Positions 17,261 through 26,937 of a DNA stretch of 64,000 bases are shown here, one piece after another; positions within the stretch are counted from its first letter, which is position 1; every line of letters begins with the position of its first letter. A program made the position numbers and the translations under genes. The stretch comes from Enhydrobacter aerosaccus (GTDB lineage Bacteria > Pseudomonadota > Alphaproteobacteria > Reyranellales > Reyranellaceae), in NCBI GenBank assembly GCA_903915535.1, contig CAIWTJ010000290.1, positions 1-64,000 on the forward strand, given 5' to 3'. Below the pieces are notes generated by a model. That model was not told the DNA's origin and did not search any database. It saw only the letters and a program-made list of their open reading frames with translations.

Positions 17261-18962
17261 CGAGCTTTCCGGGACGAGCGCCCGTCTCCTGGCCCTTCTC
17301 GAAGATCGGCACGCCGGCGCAGATCGTCATGTCGTAGCCGTCGACACTCTGCACCAGGCGGCGGCCACCGGCCGGCAGGTCGAAGATCATCTTCGGCGAA
17401 TGCAGCGTCAGCCCCTCGAAGTCGATGACATTCACGTCGGCCTTCTTGCCAACCTGGAGACGGCCGCGATCCTTGAAGCCGTAGAAGTCGGCCGTGCCGC
17501 TGGTCATCTGCTGCACGGTGAATTCGAGCGGCAGGCGCCGGCCGCGTGAGCGGTCGCGCACCCAGTGGGCCAGCATCGACGTGTTGAGCGAGGCATCGCA
17601 GATCACGCCACAATGCGCACCGCCATCGGACAGGCCGAGGATCGTGTGCGGATCCTCGATCATCTCGCGCACGACCTCGAGATCGCCGTGCACGTAGTTG
17701 GTGACCGGGAAGTAGACCATGCGGCTGCCGTCACCGCCGGTCAGGTAGTCGTAACAATATTCCTGCGGCGTCACGCCTTCCTTTGCGGCGAGGGCGGCGA
17801 TGCTGCGCTCGGGCGCCGGCTCGTAATCCGGCTGGTCGCCCAGCGGATACATGCGGTCCCAGCGCGTCGCGATCTGGCGCGACAGCGGCGGCAGCACCTC
17901 GAGAAGGCGCGGCGAGGCTTCCTGCGACAGGATCAACCGGCGCAGCTCCGGCGTGCGCAGCCTCGCCAGCATCTCGGCCGGCGGTAGCTTCGCCACCTCG
18001 GCGTAAGCCTCGCGCAGGCCGAAGGGATTGAGCGAGGTGCTGACGCCTAGCGTCAGGCCCACGGGACGTCCCGCGACCTGGGCATAGAGCGGCAGGTTGT
18101 CGGCGCGTCCGGCGCGCACGCCATCCATCAGGCGGCGCCAGCGCTGCGGGTCGTAGCTGCGATCGGTCAGCAGGAACCAGACCGGCCGGCCGCTCTCCTT
18201 GGCAACCTGGCGAATCCACTTCCACTCGGCCGCCTCGTCGTCGAAGTCGGACAGGAAGCCGAAGGTGCCTCGGCCCGCACGGCCCATCGCGCGGCCGATG
18301 GCGATCAGCTCTTCATGCTCGGCGTAGCGGCCGGGCACGAGGTCGCCCGCCAGCGTCTTGTGCTGGTCGGTGCGGCTGGTGGTGAAGCCGACCGCGCCTG
18401 CCTTCAGCGCTTCCTCGGTGAGCTTCGCCATCAGCTCGATGTCCTCGGCGGTTGCGAGCTCGCGGTTGATGGCGCGCTCGCCCATGGCATAGACGCGCAG
18501 CGGATGGTGCGCGACCTGGGCGCCGACGTCGATGGTGCGCGGCAGGCGAGCCAGCGCATCGAGGTATTCCGGGAAGCTTTCCCAGTCCCACTTGAGGCCC
18601 TCGGTCAGGGTGATGCCGGGGATGTCCTCGACGCCCTCCATCATCTCGATCAGCGCAACCTGATGCTCGCGGCGCACCGGTGCGAAACCCACGCCGCAAT
18701 TGCCGAACACGATGGTGGTCGCGCCGTGCCAGGAAGACGGAGCGAGAACCGGATCCCAGGTGGCCTGGCCGTCATAGTGCGTATGGACATCGACCCAGCC
18801 CGGCGTGACCAGCCGGCCGTCGGCCTTGACCTCGCGCTTGGCCGGTCCGGCCTTGCCGCCGACCTGGACGATCTTGTCGCCGTCGATCGCCACATCGCCC
18901 TGGAACGAAGGAGCTCCCGTGCCGTCGACGATGGTGCCGCCCCGGATGACGATATCGTGCAT
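17247..18962 (-). CDS. Amidohydrolase family protein (N-acyl-D-amino-acid deacylase-like)
   Basis: MHDIVIRGGTIVDGTGAPSFQGDVAIDGDKI, PGWVDVHTHYDGQATWD, LGLSDGGAHCGVICDAS. Confidence 0.88.
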   Translation of the reverse strand: MHDIVIRGGTIVDGTGAPSFQGDVAIDGDKIVQVGGKAGPAKREVKADGRLVTPGWVDVHTHYDGQATWDPVLAPSSWHGATTIVFGNCGVGFAPVRREHQVALIEMMEGVEDIPGITLTEGLKWDWESFPEYLDALARLPRTIDVGAQVAHHPLRVYAMGERAINRELATAEDIELMAKLTEEALKAGAVGFTTSRTDQHKTLAGDLVPGRYAEHEELIAIGRAMGRAGRGTFGFLSDFDDEAAEWKWIRQVAKESGRPVWFLLTDRSYDPQRWRRLMDGVRAGRADNLPLYAQVAGRPVGLTLGVSTSLNPFGLREAYAEVAKLPPAEMLARLRTPELRRLILSQEASPRLLEVLPPLSRQIATRWDRMYPLGDQPDYEPAPERSIAALAAKEGVTPQEYCYDYLTGGDGSRMVYFPVTNYVHGDLEVVREMIEDPHTILGLSDGGAHCGVICDASLNTSMLAHWVRDRSRGRRLPLEFTVQQMTSGTADFYGFKDRGRLQVGKKADVNVIDFEGLTLHSPKMIFDLPAGGRRLVQSVDGYDMTICAGVPIFEKGQETGARPGKLVRSS

Positions 18963-19053
18963 GGTTCGCCTCTCGAAAATAGGACCAAAGCTTTTCATAC
19001 ATCGGCAGGCACGGAAAGACGGGAGTCCGGTAGACTCCACATAGGAGGTACCC

Positions 19054-19893
19054 ATGCCCATCATCGATTCGCAGGTCCACGCCTACGAGGCCAACACGCC
19101 CAAGCGCCCGTGGGCCACCGTACCGAACTGGCCGGCGCATGTGACGGGCGACGAGATGGTCGCCGCCATGGACAAGGTGGGCGTCGACGGCGCCATCTTC
19201 ATCTCCTCCTTCTCGATGTACCGCTACGACGGCAGCTACGCCGAAGAGGTGGCGAAGGCCCATCCCGGCCGCATGGCCATCGTCAAGCCTGTCGACCCGG
19301 ACAACAAGAACGTGGCGGACGTGGTCGCCAAGTGGAAGAAGACGCAAGGCGCCGTCGGCATCCGCATCTTCCTGCGCGAAGAAGAGAAGCGCCCCGTCGA
19401 CGATCCCGGCCTCGACCGCATCTGCAAGGCCGCGGTCGAGTACGACTTCCCGCTCAACTTTCTATTCTGGGGCCGCGTCGACGAAGGCATGGCGCTGATC
19501 GATCGGCATCCCAACACGCGCTTCATCGTCGATCATCTGGGCCTCCTGCAGCCGCGCGTACCGCCGGCGCCGCCAGAGCCTTGGGCCGACCTGCCCAAGA
19601 TTCTCGACCTCGCCAAGCGGCCGAACTGCGTGATCAAGGTGAGCGGCGCCTGCACGCTCTCGAAGAAGCCCTACCCCTATCCCGACATCTGGGATCCGCT
19701 GAAGCGCGTGTTCGATGCCTGGGGCTTCGAGCGCTGCCTGTGGGGCACGGACTGGACACGCGCCTTCGCGGTCGTGAACTATGAGAATGCGGTGAAGCCG
19801 TTCCTCGAGACAAAGACGCTGAGCGAGAGCGAGCGCGCGATGTTGATGGGCGGCGCCTGCGCCAAGGCCTACGGCTGGTCGCCCACCCGGTGA
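19054..19893 (+). CDS. Amidohydrolase (TIM-barrel, PDC-hydrolase-like)
   Basis: MPIIDSQVHAYE, TRFIVDHLGLLQP, CLWGTDWTRAF. Confidence 0.85.
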   Translation: MPIIDSQVHAYEANTPKRPWATVPNWPAHVTGDEMVAAMDKVGVDGAIFISSFSMYRYDGSYAEEVAKAHPGRMAIVKPVDPDNKNVADVVAKWKKTQGAVGIRIFLREEEKRPVDDPGLDRICKAAVEYDFPLNFLFWGRVDEGMALIDRHPNTRFIVDHLGLLQPRVPPAPPEPWADLPKILDLAKRPNCVIKVSGACTLSKKPYPYPDIWDPLKRVFDAWGFERCLWGTDWTRAFAVVNYENAVKPFLETKTLSESERAMLMGGACAKAYGWSPTR

Positions 19894-19897
19894 TCGG

Positions 19898-20866
19898 TCA
19901 CTCCGCCTTGATGCCCGCCTGCTTAATGACCGGAAGCCACAGCGCCTGATCGTCCTCGATCAGCTTGCGGGCGGCCGCAGCAGAGTTCGGCGGCACGATC
20001 TCGAAGCCCTGCGCCAGCAGCTTCTCCTTCACCTGCGGACTCTGGCCGATGCGGTTCAGCTCGGTGTTGAGACGCGTCACAATCGCAGGCGGTGAATTGG
20101 CCGGCAGTGCGAAGCCCAGCCAGGTGGCGACTTCGTAGTTGGGAACGCCCGCCTGCTCCATGGTTGGCACGTCGGGCAACATGACCGAGCGGACCTTGGT
20201 CGTGACGGCGAGCGCCTTGAGCTTGCCGGCACCGATCTGACCCAGCACCGTCGGCGCATTGAAGGAGCCCATCGTCACCTCGCCATTGGCCACCGCGAGG
20301 ACCGCCGCCGGCGCGGCACGGTAGGGCACGTGCTGGAGGCGCACTCCCGTGCGCTGCTCGAGGATCACGCCCGACATATGGGCGCTTGTGCCGACACCGC
20401 TCGAACCGTAGGTGAGCTCGCCCGGCTTGGCGCGTGCCTGGGCGATCAGATCGGCGACGGTCATGGCCGGGTTGGCAGACGAGACGACCAGTACGTTGGT
20501 GAGGATACCCGTGGTGACGACGGGCACGAGGTCCTTGAGCGGATCGTAGCCCGGCGACGCGAAGAGACCCAGGTTGAAGACCGTGGTGCCCTGCGAGGTC
20601 AGCAGCAGCGTGTAACCGTCGGGCGCGGCCCGCGCGCCCTCGGCCGTGCCCATCAGACCGCCCGCGCCGCCCTTGTTGTCGACGACGACGGGTTGGCCCA
20701 GGGCCTTGGCGAGTTCCTCGGCGAAGGTGCGGCCGACCGTGTCGGCGCCCGCGCCCGCGCCAAAGGGCACGATCATGCGCACCGTGCGCTCCGGCCACCC
20801 GGCGGCGCGCGCCGCCATCGGCACCAACAGCGCGCCGCCGATCAATGTCCGGCGTCGCGTAATCAT
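19898..20866 (-). CDS. Tripartite tricarboxylate transporter (Bug) substrate-binding protein
   Basis: WPERTVRMIVPFGAGAGADTVGRTFAEELAKALGQPVVVDNKGGAGG; N-terminal twin-Arg (TRRRTLIGG). Confidence 0.9.
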   Translation of the reverse strand: MITRRRTLIGGALLVPMAARAAGWPERTVRMIVPFGAGAGADTVGRTFAEELAKALGQPVVVDNKGGAGGLMGTAEGARAAPDGYTLLLTSQGTTVFNLGLFASPGYDPLKDLVPVVTTGILTNVLVVSSANPAMTVADLIAQARAKPGELTYGSSGVGTSAHMSGVILEQRTGVRLQHVPYRAAPAAVLAVANGEVTMGSFNAPTVLGQIGAGKLKALAVTTKVRSVMLPDVPTMEQAGVPNYEVATWLGFALPANSPPAIVTRLNTELNRIGQSPQVKEKLLAQGFEIVPPNSAAAARKLIEDDQALWLPVIKQAGIKAE

Positions 20867-22200
20867 GACGCGCGCGCGAAATTCGGATTCTTCGGTACCG
20901 GCAAGCCCATGCCCTCGCGCAGGTTGCGGCCACTATACTCCTTCTTGAACACGCCGCGCTTCTGCAATTCGGGAATGACGAGATCGACGAACTCCGTCAG
21001 CCCGCGGGGCAGGACCGGCACCAGCACGTTGAAGCCGTCGCACGCCTTGCCGGTGTACCAGGCCTCCATCTCGTCGGCGACCTGGGTGGGCGATCCCTTG
21101 AAGACGATATGGCCCATCGACGGCAGGACGCGCTCGTAGGTCTGGCGGATCGTGAGCTTGTCGCGCTGCGCCATGGCGGAGATCGACTTGCGGAAGCTCG
21201 AGATCGCGTTGACCTCGGTCGAGAGGTCGGGCATCGGCCCGTCGAGCGGCAGATGCTCGAGCTTCTCGTTCACCATCTTCGAGAGATAAGGCACGCCCAG
21301 TTCCGGCGAGATCAGCGACTGAAGCTCCTGGTAGAGTTCGTCGGCCTCGGCGGCGGTGCGGCCGACATAGACCGAGCAGCCGGGCATGATGCGCAGCTGA
21401 TCGGGCGTGCGGCCGTACTTGGCGAGCCGGCCCTTCACATCGGCGTAGAGGGCCTTGCCGGCGTCGATCGTATCGGTGACCGAGAACAGGCAGTCGGCGG
21501 TCTTGGCCGCGAACTCGCGCCCCAGCTCCGATTGGCCGGCCATGAACATCACCGGATAGCCCTGCGGACAGCGCGCCACGTTGAGCGGCCCCTGCACCGA
21601 GAAATGCTTGCCCTTGTGATTGAGCGTGTGGACCTTGGTCGGATCGAGATAGCGGCCCGTCGCGCGATCCTCGATGAAGGCACCCTCATCCCAGCTGTCC
21701 CACAGGCCCTTGCAGACTTCGACGAATTCCTCCGCACGCTCGTAGCGGTCAGGACGCGGCGCATGCTCGGCCTTGCCGAAATTCACCGAGTCGCCGGGGA
21801 ACGAGGTCGTCACGATGTTCCAGCAGGCGCGGCCCTTGCTGAGATGATCGAGCGACGCGAACTTGCGCGCGAGGAGATACGGCTCCTCGTAGGTCGTCGT
21901 GGCCGTCGCGAGCAGGCCGATATGCTTTGTGAACATCGCGACCGCCGACAGCATCGTCACCGGCTCGAAAACCGCCGGCCGGTCGGAGGGGCTGTTGGCC
22001 GCGAACAGCGTGGGCTTGTCCATCTGCCGCACGGCATTGCCGTCGGCGATGAACACCAGATCGAACTTGCCGCGCTCGGCCTCCTTGGCGATCCAGATCG
22101 CATGCTCGATGTTCATCACCGTGTCGGGCCAGGAATCGCGATGCCGCCAGCCGCCGAGATGATGGCCGAGTCCTAGAATGCCCGTCATCAAAGTCATCAT
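20863..22200 (-). CDS. LLM class flavin-dependent oxidoreductase (NtaA/SnaA/DszA type)
   Basis: GHHLGGWRHRDSWPD, FASLDHLSKGRACWNIVTTSFPGDSVNFG, VMFMAGQSELGREFAA. Confidence 0.92.
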   Translation of the reverse strand: MMTLMTGILGLGHHLGGWRHRDSWPDTVMNIEHAIWIAKEAERGKFDLVFIADGNAVRQMDKPTLFAANSPSDRPAVFEPVTMLSAVAMFTKHIGLLATATTTYEEPYLLARKFASLDHLSKGRACWNIVTTSFPGDSVNFGKAEHAPRPDRYERAEEFVEVCKGLWDSWDEGAFIEDRATGRYLDPTKVHTLNHKGKHFSVQGPLNVARCPQGYPVMFMAGQSELGREFAAKTADCLFSVTDTIDAGKALYADVKGRLAKYGRTPDQLRIMPGCSVYVGRTAAEADELYQELQSLISPELGVPYLSKMVNEKLEHLPLDGPMPDLSTEVNAISSFRKSISAMAQRDKLTIRQTYERVLPSMGHIVFKGSPTQVADEMEAWYTGKACDGFNVLVPVLPRGLTEFVDLVIPELQKRGVFKKEYSGRNLREGMGLPVPKNPNFARAS

Positions 22201-22307
22201 GTCGACACCAACCTTTGCGCACGCGAATGTGAGGCGATCCTAGCGGCCGAAATCCCTCCCTGCCATACTGACTCCTCTTCGCAACCCGCGCCCGGAAGGA
22301 AGCACCA

Positions 22308-23066
22308 ATGTCGTTTTATAGAGGCATGACCTGCGAGAACGTGACCATCACCGGCGACAAGGGAACGCCCATCACCGCCTACGTGGCCAAGCCCGAGGGC
22401 AAGGGTCCCTTCCCGGGCGTCGTCCTCATCCATCACCTGCCGGGCTGGAGCGAACTCTACATCGAGACGACGCGGCGTTTTGCGCACCATGGCTATATGG
22501 CGATCTGCGCCAACCTGTACCAGCGCGAGGGCGGCGGCAGCGACGGCAACCCCGACGATGTCGCGGCCAAGGTGCGGGCCGACGGCGGCATCGCCGATTC
22601 CCAGATGGTCGGCGACACGGCGGCCGCCGTGAAGTGGATGCGCGCGCAGCCCGGTCACAACGGCAAGGTCGGGCTGTTCGGCTCCTGCTCCGGCGGCCGG
22701 CACGCCTTCATCTATGCCTGCCAGAAGAAGGACGTCGATGCGGTCGTCGACCTGTGGGGCGGCCGCGTGGTGATGGGCAAGGAAGAGCTCAACGCCAAGA
22801 CGCCGGTCGCGCCGATCGACATGACGAAGGACCTCTCCTGCCCGTTGCTCGGCCTGTTCGGCAACGAAGACCGGGCGCCCAGTCCCGAGCAGGTCAACCA
22901 GCACGAGGCCGAACTCAAGAAGCTGGGCAAGACCTACGACTTCCACCGATACGACGGCGCCGGCCATGGCTTCTTCTATTGGCACCGCCCGCTCTACCGG
23001 CCCGAGGCGGCCATGGACGGCTGGAGCAAGGTGTTTGCCTTCTTCGGCAAGCATCTGGCGAAGTAG
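22308..23066 (+). CDS. Dienelactone hydrolase family protein
   Basis: KVGLFGSCSGGRHAF nucleophile elbow; YDGAGHGFFYWHRPLY. Confidence 0.87.
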   Translation: MSFYRGMTCENVTITGDKGTPITAYVAKPEGKGPFPGVVLIHHLPGWSELYIETTRRFAHHGYMAICANLYQREGGGSDGNPDDVAAKVRADGGIADSQMVGDTAAAVKWMRAQPGHNGKVGLFGSCSGGRHAFIYACQKKDVDAVVDLWGGRVVMGKEELNAKTPVAPIDMTKDLSCPLLGLFGNEDRAPSPEQVNQHEAELKKLGKTYDFHRYDGAGHGFFYWHRPLYRPEAAMDGWSKVFAFFGKHLAK

Positions 23067-23076
23067 GAGCCAACCC

Positions 23077-23382
23077 ATGTGCACATCCATCATCGAGATC
23101 GCCCGCGCCGAGGGCATGGCCAAGCGTGGCGACGAATGGTTTCCGCTGTCGCAAACCGTGGTGGCCTACGATCATGCGCGTCATGCGCCCTTGGGCGACG
23201 TGATCACGCTCGACTTCATCAACACCCGTCTCGATCCCGGTGCGCGGGCCGCCGTCGAGTTGACGCTCGAGACGGCCAGGGAGCTGCAGGCCGCCCTCGG
23301 CCGCGCCATTGCCGCGGCGGAATTCGAGGAAGCCGAAGTGCGCGGCAAGGGCGCGACGCTCAGCCTCGCACAGGCGGCGTAA
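23077..23382 (+). CDS. Small conserved hypothetical protein (MCTSIIEIARAEG..., possibly DUF6295-like)
   Basis: 101-aa ORF directly after the DLH gene; ATG at 23077. Confidence 0.6.
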   Translation: MCTSIIEIARAEGMAKRGDEWFPLSQTVVAYDHARHAPLGDVITLDFINTRLDPGARAAVELTLETARELQAALGRAIAAAEFEEAEVRGKGATLSLAQAA

Positions 23383-24562
23383 CGCTGGTCGCGGCGAACT
23401 CCGCCTTCATCTCGGCGAGCAACGTCGCGTCGCAGATCAGGTCGATGGCGGTCATCGCCATCGCCTTGGCGGAATCGAGCAGGCAAGCTTCCGCCGCGGG
23501 CCCAATCGAGGCCGCATGGAATTCGTGGGAATGCGGCGGCACATCGCGTGCCGTCATGGCCATCTGCGGCTGGATGGTCGGCACGAACCAGCTCACGTTG
23601 CTGGTGTCGCCCGACCAGGCGCCGGACAGCTCGTCGCGCGGCCGTGTTTTGCGTCCGAGCGCCTGAAGATTGCGCTCGAATCCCTGGGCCAGGGCAAAGT
23701 TGCTGAGCAAGGGGCGACCAGGAGTCTCGGGCCACTTGCGCTCGAGCCGTGCCCCGGTCATCTGCGCGGCGCCGGTGAGGCAGGCGTCGATACGCGGGAT
23801 CACTTTCGACAGCGTCTCGGCGGTATTGGCCCGAACCGTGATCGTCGCACTCGTGTGATCGGGCACGACCTGCGGCAAGGTCCCGCCCTTGGTGATGATG
23901 CTGTGCACGCGCACATCGGAAGGCAGTTGCTGGCGCAGCGCGCTGATGCCGTTGAAGGCAAGAAGCAGCGCATCGAGGGCGTTGATGCCGAGCTCGGGTC
24001 GCGCCGAGGCGTGCGCGGCCTTGCCGAAATAGTCGACCTGCACGCGGATCGCGCCAACCGCGCGCGAGTGGGCGATATTGTCCATGCCGGGATAGACCAG
24101 CATCATCGCATCGATGCCCTCGAAGAAGCCCTCGCGATGCATGATGTTCTTTCCGCCGCCACCCTCTTCGCCCGGCGTGCCGAGCGCAATTACCTCGCCG
24201 CCGATCTCCTTGACGACTTTCGCCAGGCCGATCGCGGCGCCGACACCTGCGGCGGCCACGACGTTGTGGCCGCAGCTCTGCCCATAGACCGGCAGCCCGT
24301 CGTACTCGCACAGGAAGGCGATACGCGGCCCGGGCTTGCCCGAGCTCATCGTGGCGCGGAACGCGGTCTTCAGCGACCCAAGCCCCTCCGCGACCGTGAA
24401 GCCCGCAGCCTTGAGCGCCGCGCATTGCCACGCCTGGGCCTTGAATTCCTCGAAGGATAGCTCGACCTCGGCATGCATCTTGTTGCTGATGTCGAACAGG
24501 GTCGCCGACGCCGCGTCGATCGCCTGCCGCGCCTTGGCCTTCAGGAGCGAGGCATCGGTCAT
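23360..24562 (-). CDS. M20 family metallopeptidase/amidohydrolase
   Basis: AFLCEYDGLPVYGQSCGHNVVAAAGVGAA, LGTPGEEGGGGK, DYFGKAAHASARPELGINALDALLLAF. Confidence 0.88.
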   Translation of the reverse strand: MTDASLLKAKARQAIDAASATLFDISNKMHAEVELSFEEFKAQAWQCAALKAAGFTVAEGLGSLKTAFRATMSSGKPGPRIAFLCEYDGLPVYGQSCGHNVVAAAGVGAAIGLAKVVKEIGGEVIALGTPGEEGGGGKNIMHREGFFEGIDAMMLVYPGMDNIAHSRAVGAIRVQVDYFGKAAHASARPELGINALDALLLAFNGISALRQQLPSDVRVHSIITKGGTLPQVVPDHTSATITVRANTAETLSKVIPRIDACLTGAAQMTGARLERKWPETPGRPLLSNFALAQGFERNLQALGRKTRPRDELSGAWSGDTSNVSWFVPTIQPQMAMTARDVPPHSHEFHAASIGPAAEACLLDSAKAMAMTAIDLICDATLLAEMKAEFAATSVTPPVRG

Positions 24563-25026
24563 GAGCGGCGGATCGCTTTCACGGCAAGGAAAATGAAGAC
24601 CGCGAGCACCACCAGTTCGGCGACGGCAAACGGCGGCTCACCGCCTGTGGGCGCCAATTGGTGCAGCGCCGGTATCTTGCCGAAGGCCTGGGCGACCAGC
24701 ACGAAGACGTCGAAGAAGAGGCTGAACACCAGACCGCCGACCCAGACCCCACGCCAGAATCCTGCAAGCGCGAAGGCATATTTCGCGAGCAGCATCGCCG
24801 CCAGCAATACCAGGGCGATGACGGCGGTGATGTGCGAAGGCAAAAGCTTGACGAAGGGAAAGACGAAGCCGCTGGCGTTGGTCGCGAAGGTGAAGACGAG
24901 AAAGACAGTGGTCCACCGGCCCGCATCGCGGCCGCGCAGCAAGCCGTTCACGACGACGATGCCCGCGACCAGCATGACGATGCTGATCACGACGTGAACG
25001 AGCGTGATGATCTGCAGACTGCTCAT
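24559..25026 (-). CDS. Hypothetical integral membrane protein (~155 aa)
   Basis: MSSLQIITLVHVVISIVMLVAGIVVVNGLL..., several hydrophobic segments; the tracked 1133-aa minus ORF is an antisense extension of this. Confidence 0.65.
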   Translation of the reverse strand: MSSLQIITLVHVVISIVMLVAGIVVVNGLLRGRDAGRWTTVFLVFTFATNASGFVFPFVKLLPSHITAVIALVLLAAMLLAKYAFALAGFWRGVWVGGLVFSLFFDVFVLVAQAFGKIPALHQLAPTGGEPPFAVAELVVLAVFIFLAVKAIRRS

Positions 25027-25098
25027 GACACTCCCCCGAAAAGCCGGTCTCCATATATCCTTCTTGCAAGCCACGGGCCACGGGTGCCAAGTGAGGCC

Positions 25099-25950
25099 AT
25101 GAGCAAGTATCGCTTTTTGCTGATCAACGCTTTCAGCCTCGCCCCCGGAAGCGAATTCCAGCTGCGCTCCTTCACCGGTCCCAAGGAAACGCAGATCTAT
25201 AATTACCAGGACGTGGCCCCCTTCCTCGAAGGCGTCGAGTGGGACCTGCATCCCGGCGCGCGCGCCACGCACGGCAACTGGCCGGTCACGACCAAGCAGG
25301 AATTCATGTCGGTCGGGAACAATCGGCTGCCGCTGGTGCGCGAGGCTTGCGCGAGCGGAAAGTACAACGCGATCGTGCTGCTGGGCGGCGGCGATCCGGG
25401 CTACATGGAATCGCGCGAGATCGCTCACCAGTTTCGTATCCCGATCACCAGCTCCGCGCACGCGCAGATGCATCTGGCGGGACTGCTCGGCAACAAGTTC
25501 TCGATCGTCGACATCGCCGAGACGCACAACATGCAGATGTATCATCTGGTCGTGCAGTACCGGATGACCGAGCGCTGTGCCTCGATCCGCAACGTCAACT
25601 TTCCGCTGCCGAGCCCCAACTTTCCCGACGACCGCCCGATCCAGGCCGAGCGCGACCGCGCCGTGCAGAGCGGTACGTCGGACATGCTCGAGGCGGCCGT
25701 GCGCGAGTCGATCGCGGCGATCGAGGAGGACGGCGCCGACGTCATCCTGCTCGGCTGTTCGGCGGCCTTCTGGATGCAGCCGCTGCTGCAGAAGCGGCTG
25801 CATGAGATCGGCTGGGACGTTCCCGTCCTGGAGGGTGCCCGCGCCGCCATCGAGGTCGCCAAGACGCTGGTCGATCTCGGCGTCGACGCGAGCGGGCTTG
25901 CTTTCCCGGGTGAACGGCCGGCCAAATGGCGGCGGAAGAAAGTGTTCTAG
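25099..25950 (+). CDS. Asp/Glu/hydantoin racemase-like protein
   Basis: ATG at 25099; AAIEEDGADVILLGCSAAFWMQPLLQKRL and DVPVLEGARAAIEVAKTL match the racemase fold's second Cys motif. Confidence 0.75.
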   Translation: MSKYRFLLINAFSLAPGSEFQLRSFTGPKETQIYNYQDVAPFLEGVEWDLHPGARATHGNWPVTTKQEFMSVGNNRLPLVREACASGKYNAIVLLGGGDPGYMESREIAHQFRIPITSSAHAQMHLAGLLGNKFSIVDIAETHNMQMYHLVVQYRMTERCASIRNVNFPLPSPNFPDDRPIQAERDRAVQSGTSDMLEAAVRESIAAIEEDGADVILLGCSAAFWMQPLLQKRLHEIGWDVPVLEGARAAIEVAKTLVDLGVDASGLAFPGERPAKWRRKKVF

Positions 25951-25965
25951 CGTAAGGAAGCGTCC

Positions 25966-26931
25966 ATGATCGGCAAACGTCGGCTCCTCGCGTCCTCGGC
26001 CGCCCTGCTCGTGACGGGCGCGTCCGTCGGCAGAGCCCAAGCCAAATATCCTTCGGAACCCATCAAGTTCATCGTGCCGCGCGCGCCGGGCGGCGGCACG
26101 GACGTGCTGGCCCGCCTGCTGGCGCCCACGCTCGAGAAGAAACTCGGCGTGCCGATCGTCGTCGACAACCGCGCCGACGCGACGGCGGTCCTGGGCGGCA
26201 TGATCGTCACCAAGGCCAAACCCGACGGTTACACGTTCTATGCGTCGGACAACGCTTTCTACCAGAACCCCGCGATCCTCGATCAGTTGCCCTACGACAC
26301 GCTGAAAGACTTCACGGCGGTCACGATGATCGCGCAGGGGCCGGTGATCCTGATCGTGCATCCCGACGTGCCGGCCAAGACGCTGCCCGAATTGCTCGCG
26401 CTCGCGAAGACCACTCATCTCACCTTCGCCTCGGGCGGCATCGGCGCGTCGACGCATCTGGTCGGTGTCATGGTGAACCTGAGGGCCGGCGTGAACATCC
26501 AGCACATCCCGTTCAAAGGTTCGGGCCCGGCACTGATCGCGCTGCTCGGAGGCCATGTGTCGATGCAGTACGGCGGCATCAGTTCGGCTGCGCCCTACGT
26601 GAAGGACGGCAAGGTGCGCGCCATCGTCGTCACCGGCGACCATCGCGATCCTTCGATGCCCGACGTGCCGACCTTCCAGGAAAGCGGCCTGAAGGATGCC
26701 GATGTCGCCAGCATCTGGGGCCTGCATGCGCCGCCGGACACGCCGATCGAACGCCGGCGCCTGGTGCGCGATGCCATCGTGGCGGCGATGAAGGAGCCGG
26801 ACGTGAAGAAGAGTCTCGCAGACCGGGGTTACGAGCCGATCGGCAACACGCCGGAAGAGCAGCAGGTGCGAACCGCGACGCTGGTGAACCAGTGGATCGA
26901 GGTGGGCAAGACCGTGAACCTCAAGGAATAG
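25966..26931 (+). CDS. Tripartite tricarboxylate transporter (Bug) substrate-binding protein
   Basis: YPSEPIKFIVPRAPGGGTDVLARLLAPTLEKKLGVPIVVDNRADAT. Confidence 0.9.
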   Translation: MIGKRRLLASSAALLVTGASVGRAQAKYPSEPIKFIVPRAPGGGTDVLARLLAPTLEKKLGVPIVVDNRADATAVLGGMIVTKAKPDGYTFYASDNAFYQNPAILDQLPYDTLKDFTAVTMIAQGPVILIVHPDVPAKTLPELLALAKTTHLTFASGGIGASTHLVGVMVNLRAGVNIQHIPFKGSGPALIALLGGHVSMQYGGISSAAPYVKDGKVRAIVVTGDHRDPSMPDVPTFQESGLKDADVASIWGLHAPPDTPIERRRLVRDAIVAAMKEPDVKKSLADRGYEPIGNTPEEQQVRTATLVNQWIEVGKTVNLKE

Positions 26932-26937
26932 CGCGGC

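Noticed and set aside
22264-22272. CATACTGAC, a half-match to the MarR-type operator, upstream of the dienelactone hydrolase gene
   Set aside because: Only one arm matches (9 bp); the opposite arm is CCTGC rather than GTCAG, so chance is likely.
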